The translations under genes were made by a program, and so were the position numbers. From Pyropia haitanensis (lineage: Eukaryota; Rhodophyta; Bangiophyceae; Bangiales; Bangiaceae), in the NCBI GenBank assembly GCA_008729055.1, contig SDUX01000002.1, positions 5,607,874 to 5,671,873 of the forward strand: DNA of 64,000 nucleotides. Reading direction: 5' to 3'. Of the stretch, positions 62,727-64,000 are shown piece after piece; positions within the stretch are counted from its first letter, which is position 1; every line of letters starts with the position of its first letter. The notes beneath the pieces were generated by a model. The model searched no databases, was not told where the DNA came from, and worked only from the letters and a program-made list of their open reading frames with translations.

Positions 62727-63280
62727 TGGGTGTTGGTGCGCCAGATTCGTCCGTGACCGGAAACACCCGCCATCCAAGTGCTTGGCGTACCCCCGTGGCC
62801 CACACGCCAAGCTGTGCGATTGGCCAGCGCATCCTGACTCCCGCCCGTCTGAGCCACAGTGTGGGCGGCACGCCCGCCCGCCGGGCAATCCACCAATGCC
62901 GTCTTCGTGGTCGTCGCTCCGACGCACACTGCGCCCGCCGGTTGCCCGCGCCCGCCCGCGTCCGGCGCCCGCCATCCCCGTGCCGCCTCTTCGGGTGCCC
63001 TGTTGCCGCCGCCGTGGGCGCGCCCGCCGCGTCCATCTGGGTGCTGTCGGTGGTCGCCTGGCCGCGCCCACTGCAGCGCTCTGGGGCCGCGAGGGCGAGC
63101 TCGTCAACTGCTGGCGGCTGGTGGTCGGTAGCGTCATCCCCGGGGCCTGCCGGTTGGTGGTACCCGCGTTGGGCGTCGACGCCCCGCACCCGCCTTCCTC
63201 CTCTTGCATCCTTCCTCAACACGCCCTCTCCTCCTGGCGCTACCCTGAACTGGCGGGCGGGGCGCGCCGTGGCCGTCACC
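62727..63280. other. 5' region of the ceramide synthase gene
   Basis: GC-rich, with pyrimidine-rich sequence before the ATG at 63281. Nothing specific is recognised. Confidence 0.4.
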
Positions 63281-63966
63281 ATGGGTGGCTTTGAGGACCT
63301 CCTCGAGCGCACCGCCTCAGTGCTGTCCATCTTGGGGGAGCGCCCTATGGCGCTGCCCCCCGTCCCGAACCTGATAAGCCCCCACGTGCGCGGCGGCGAC
63401 ATCTACACCGTCGTGCTAGTCACCACAATCCTACTGATGGTGCGTCTGGCGATGCATGTGTCGCTCTTGCCGGCGCTGCTGCCCAAGACGATGCGCCGGT
63501 CGAGGCAGCGGAAGGTTTCGGAAAACGTCTTCTACACGGCCTTTTACGTGTCCACCACCATCCTTGGCTACGTCGTCTACACCCGGGAGCCATGGTCGCT
63601 CAACCTGTTCAGCAATGAGTCGCAGGTGTTGCCCCTCTTTTCCCCCTTCCCTGCGCCCCTATCTCCGCTCATGCGCATGTACTTCCTGACAGAACTCGGC
63701 TTTTACGTGGGTGCCTTGCTCTTTCTGGTCGTTGACGAGCACCGCAAGGACTTTGGGATTATGGTGGTGCACCACGTGGTCAGCATCTGCCTGGTGGTGG
63801 GCAGCTACCTTGGCGGGTGGGTCCGCTTTGGGGCGATTGTCCTCGCCCTGCACGACGTGGGCGACGTGTTCTTGTACGGCGCCAAGGCGGCGCACAACCT
63901 GGGGGGATGCTTCGGCGCCGACACGGGGTTGTTTGTGCTGTTCGCGGTGACATTTTACGTGACGAG
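63281..63966 (+). CDS. Ceramide synthase (Lag1/TLC domain), first exon, cut by window edge
   Basis: The ATG at 63281 opens 228 codons of a multipass ER protein with TLC/Lag1 features: a first membrane helix IYTVVLVTTILLMVRLAMHV, the RKVSENVFYTAFYVSTTILG segment and LTELGFYVGALLFLV. The Lag1 motif follows: HRKDFGIMVVHHVVSICLVV and RFGAIVLALHDVGDVFLYGA, with the catalytic His pair and the Asp pair intact. Ceramide synthases acylate sphingoid bases with fatty acyl-CoA. The exon probably ends at 63966, where ACGAG is followed by GTGCGT. The remaining TLC helices and tail lie beyond the window. No Hox-like insertion is seen in this part. Confidence 0.85.
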
Positions 63967-64000
63967 GTGCGTACTTCGCATGTGTGGGATTTCGGCGTGG

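Overview
The window is nuclear DNA of a very GC-rich eukaryote. It has spliceosomal introns, TATA boxes, an intact nuclear-encoded mitochondrial Hsp70, a mitochondrial ribosomal protein with a presequence, a COMPASS-like zinc motif and a ceramide synthase exon. There are no operons or bacterial ribosome sites. Subunit g of ATP synthase, a MAK16 close to the animal and fungal protein, RAD54B, ICMT and a fasciclin-Hog protein together suggest a unicellular eukaryote, possibly opisthokont-related. The lineage cannot be fixed from this sequence alone. Coding regions are rich in Ala, Gly and Pro with strong G/C third positions. Poly-G and poly-C runs of up to 21 bases are common, so most long open frames are composition shadows.

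Left part (1-17.6 kb): an Ig-like secreted protein (-), an IGHMBP2/UPF1-type SF1 helicase (-) and a CSC1/OSCA/TMEM63 channel (-). These are followed by ATP synthase subunit g (+), MAK16 (-) and a fasciclin plus Hog-Hint secreted protein (+) behind a clear TATA box. The helicase and the channel can be read through their conserved motifs only by changing frame at long homopolymers.

Middle (17.6-41.6 kb): a TA-flanked transposon (18051-19232) sits in the 3' side of a secreted-protein gene. Next come an unrecognised multipass membrane protein (-), a candidate terminal exon, and two identical tRNA-Thr(CGT) genes in an inverted duplication. A gene-poor repeat-bearing stretch runs to 31.4 kb. After it lie a DNMT1-type RFTS domain protein with a CFP1-like zinc motif (+), a two-exon PH-domain protein kinase (+) and a small leucine-rich orphan (+).

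Right part (41.7-64 kb): RAD54B/RDH54-like SWI2/SNF2 translocase (-, two exons), a repeat cluster (45.6-48.6 kb), a SAC3/GANP-family protein (+, again frame-broken at homopolymers) and a second TA-flanked element (51051-51891). Then come mitochondrial bL25m (+, four exons), a third TA element (56040-56800) sharing terminal bases with the second, ICMT (+), mitochondrial Hsp70 (-), two small unrecognised convergent ORFs, and the first exon of a Lag1/ceramide synthase gene running off the right edge.

The genes do not form one pathway. The most distinctive items are the RFTS plus CFP1-like protein, the fasciclin-Hog protein, the recurrent homopolymer frame breaks in three otherwise conserved genes, and the family of TA-duplicating inverted-repeat elements, one of which splits a host gene.
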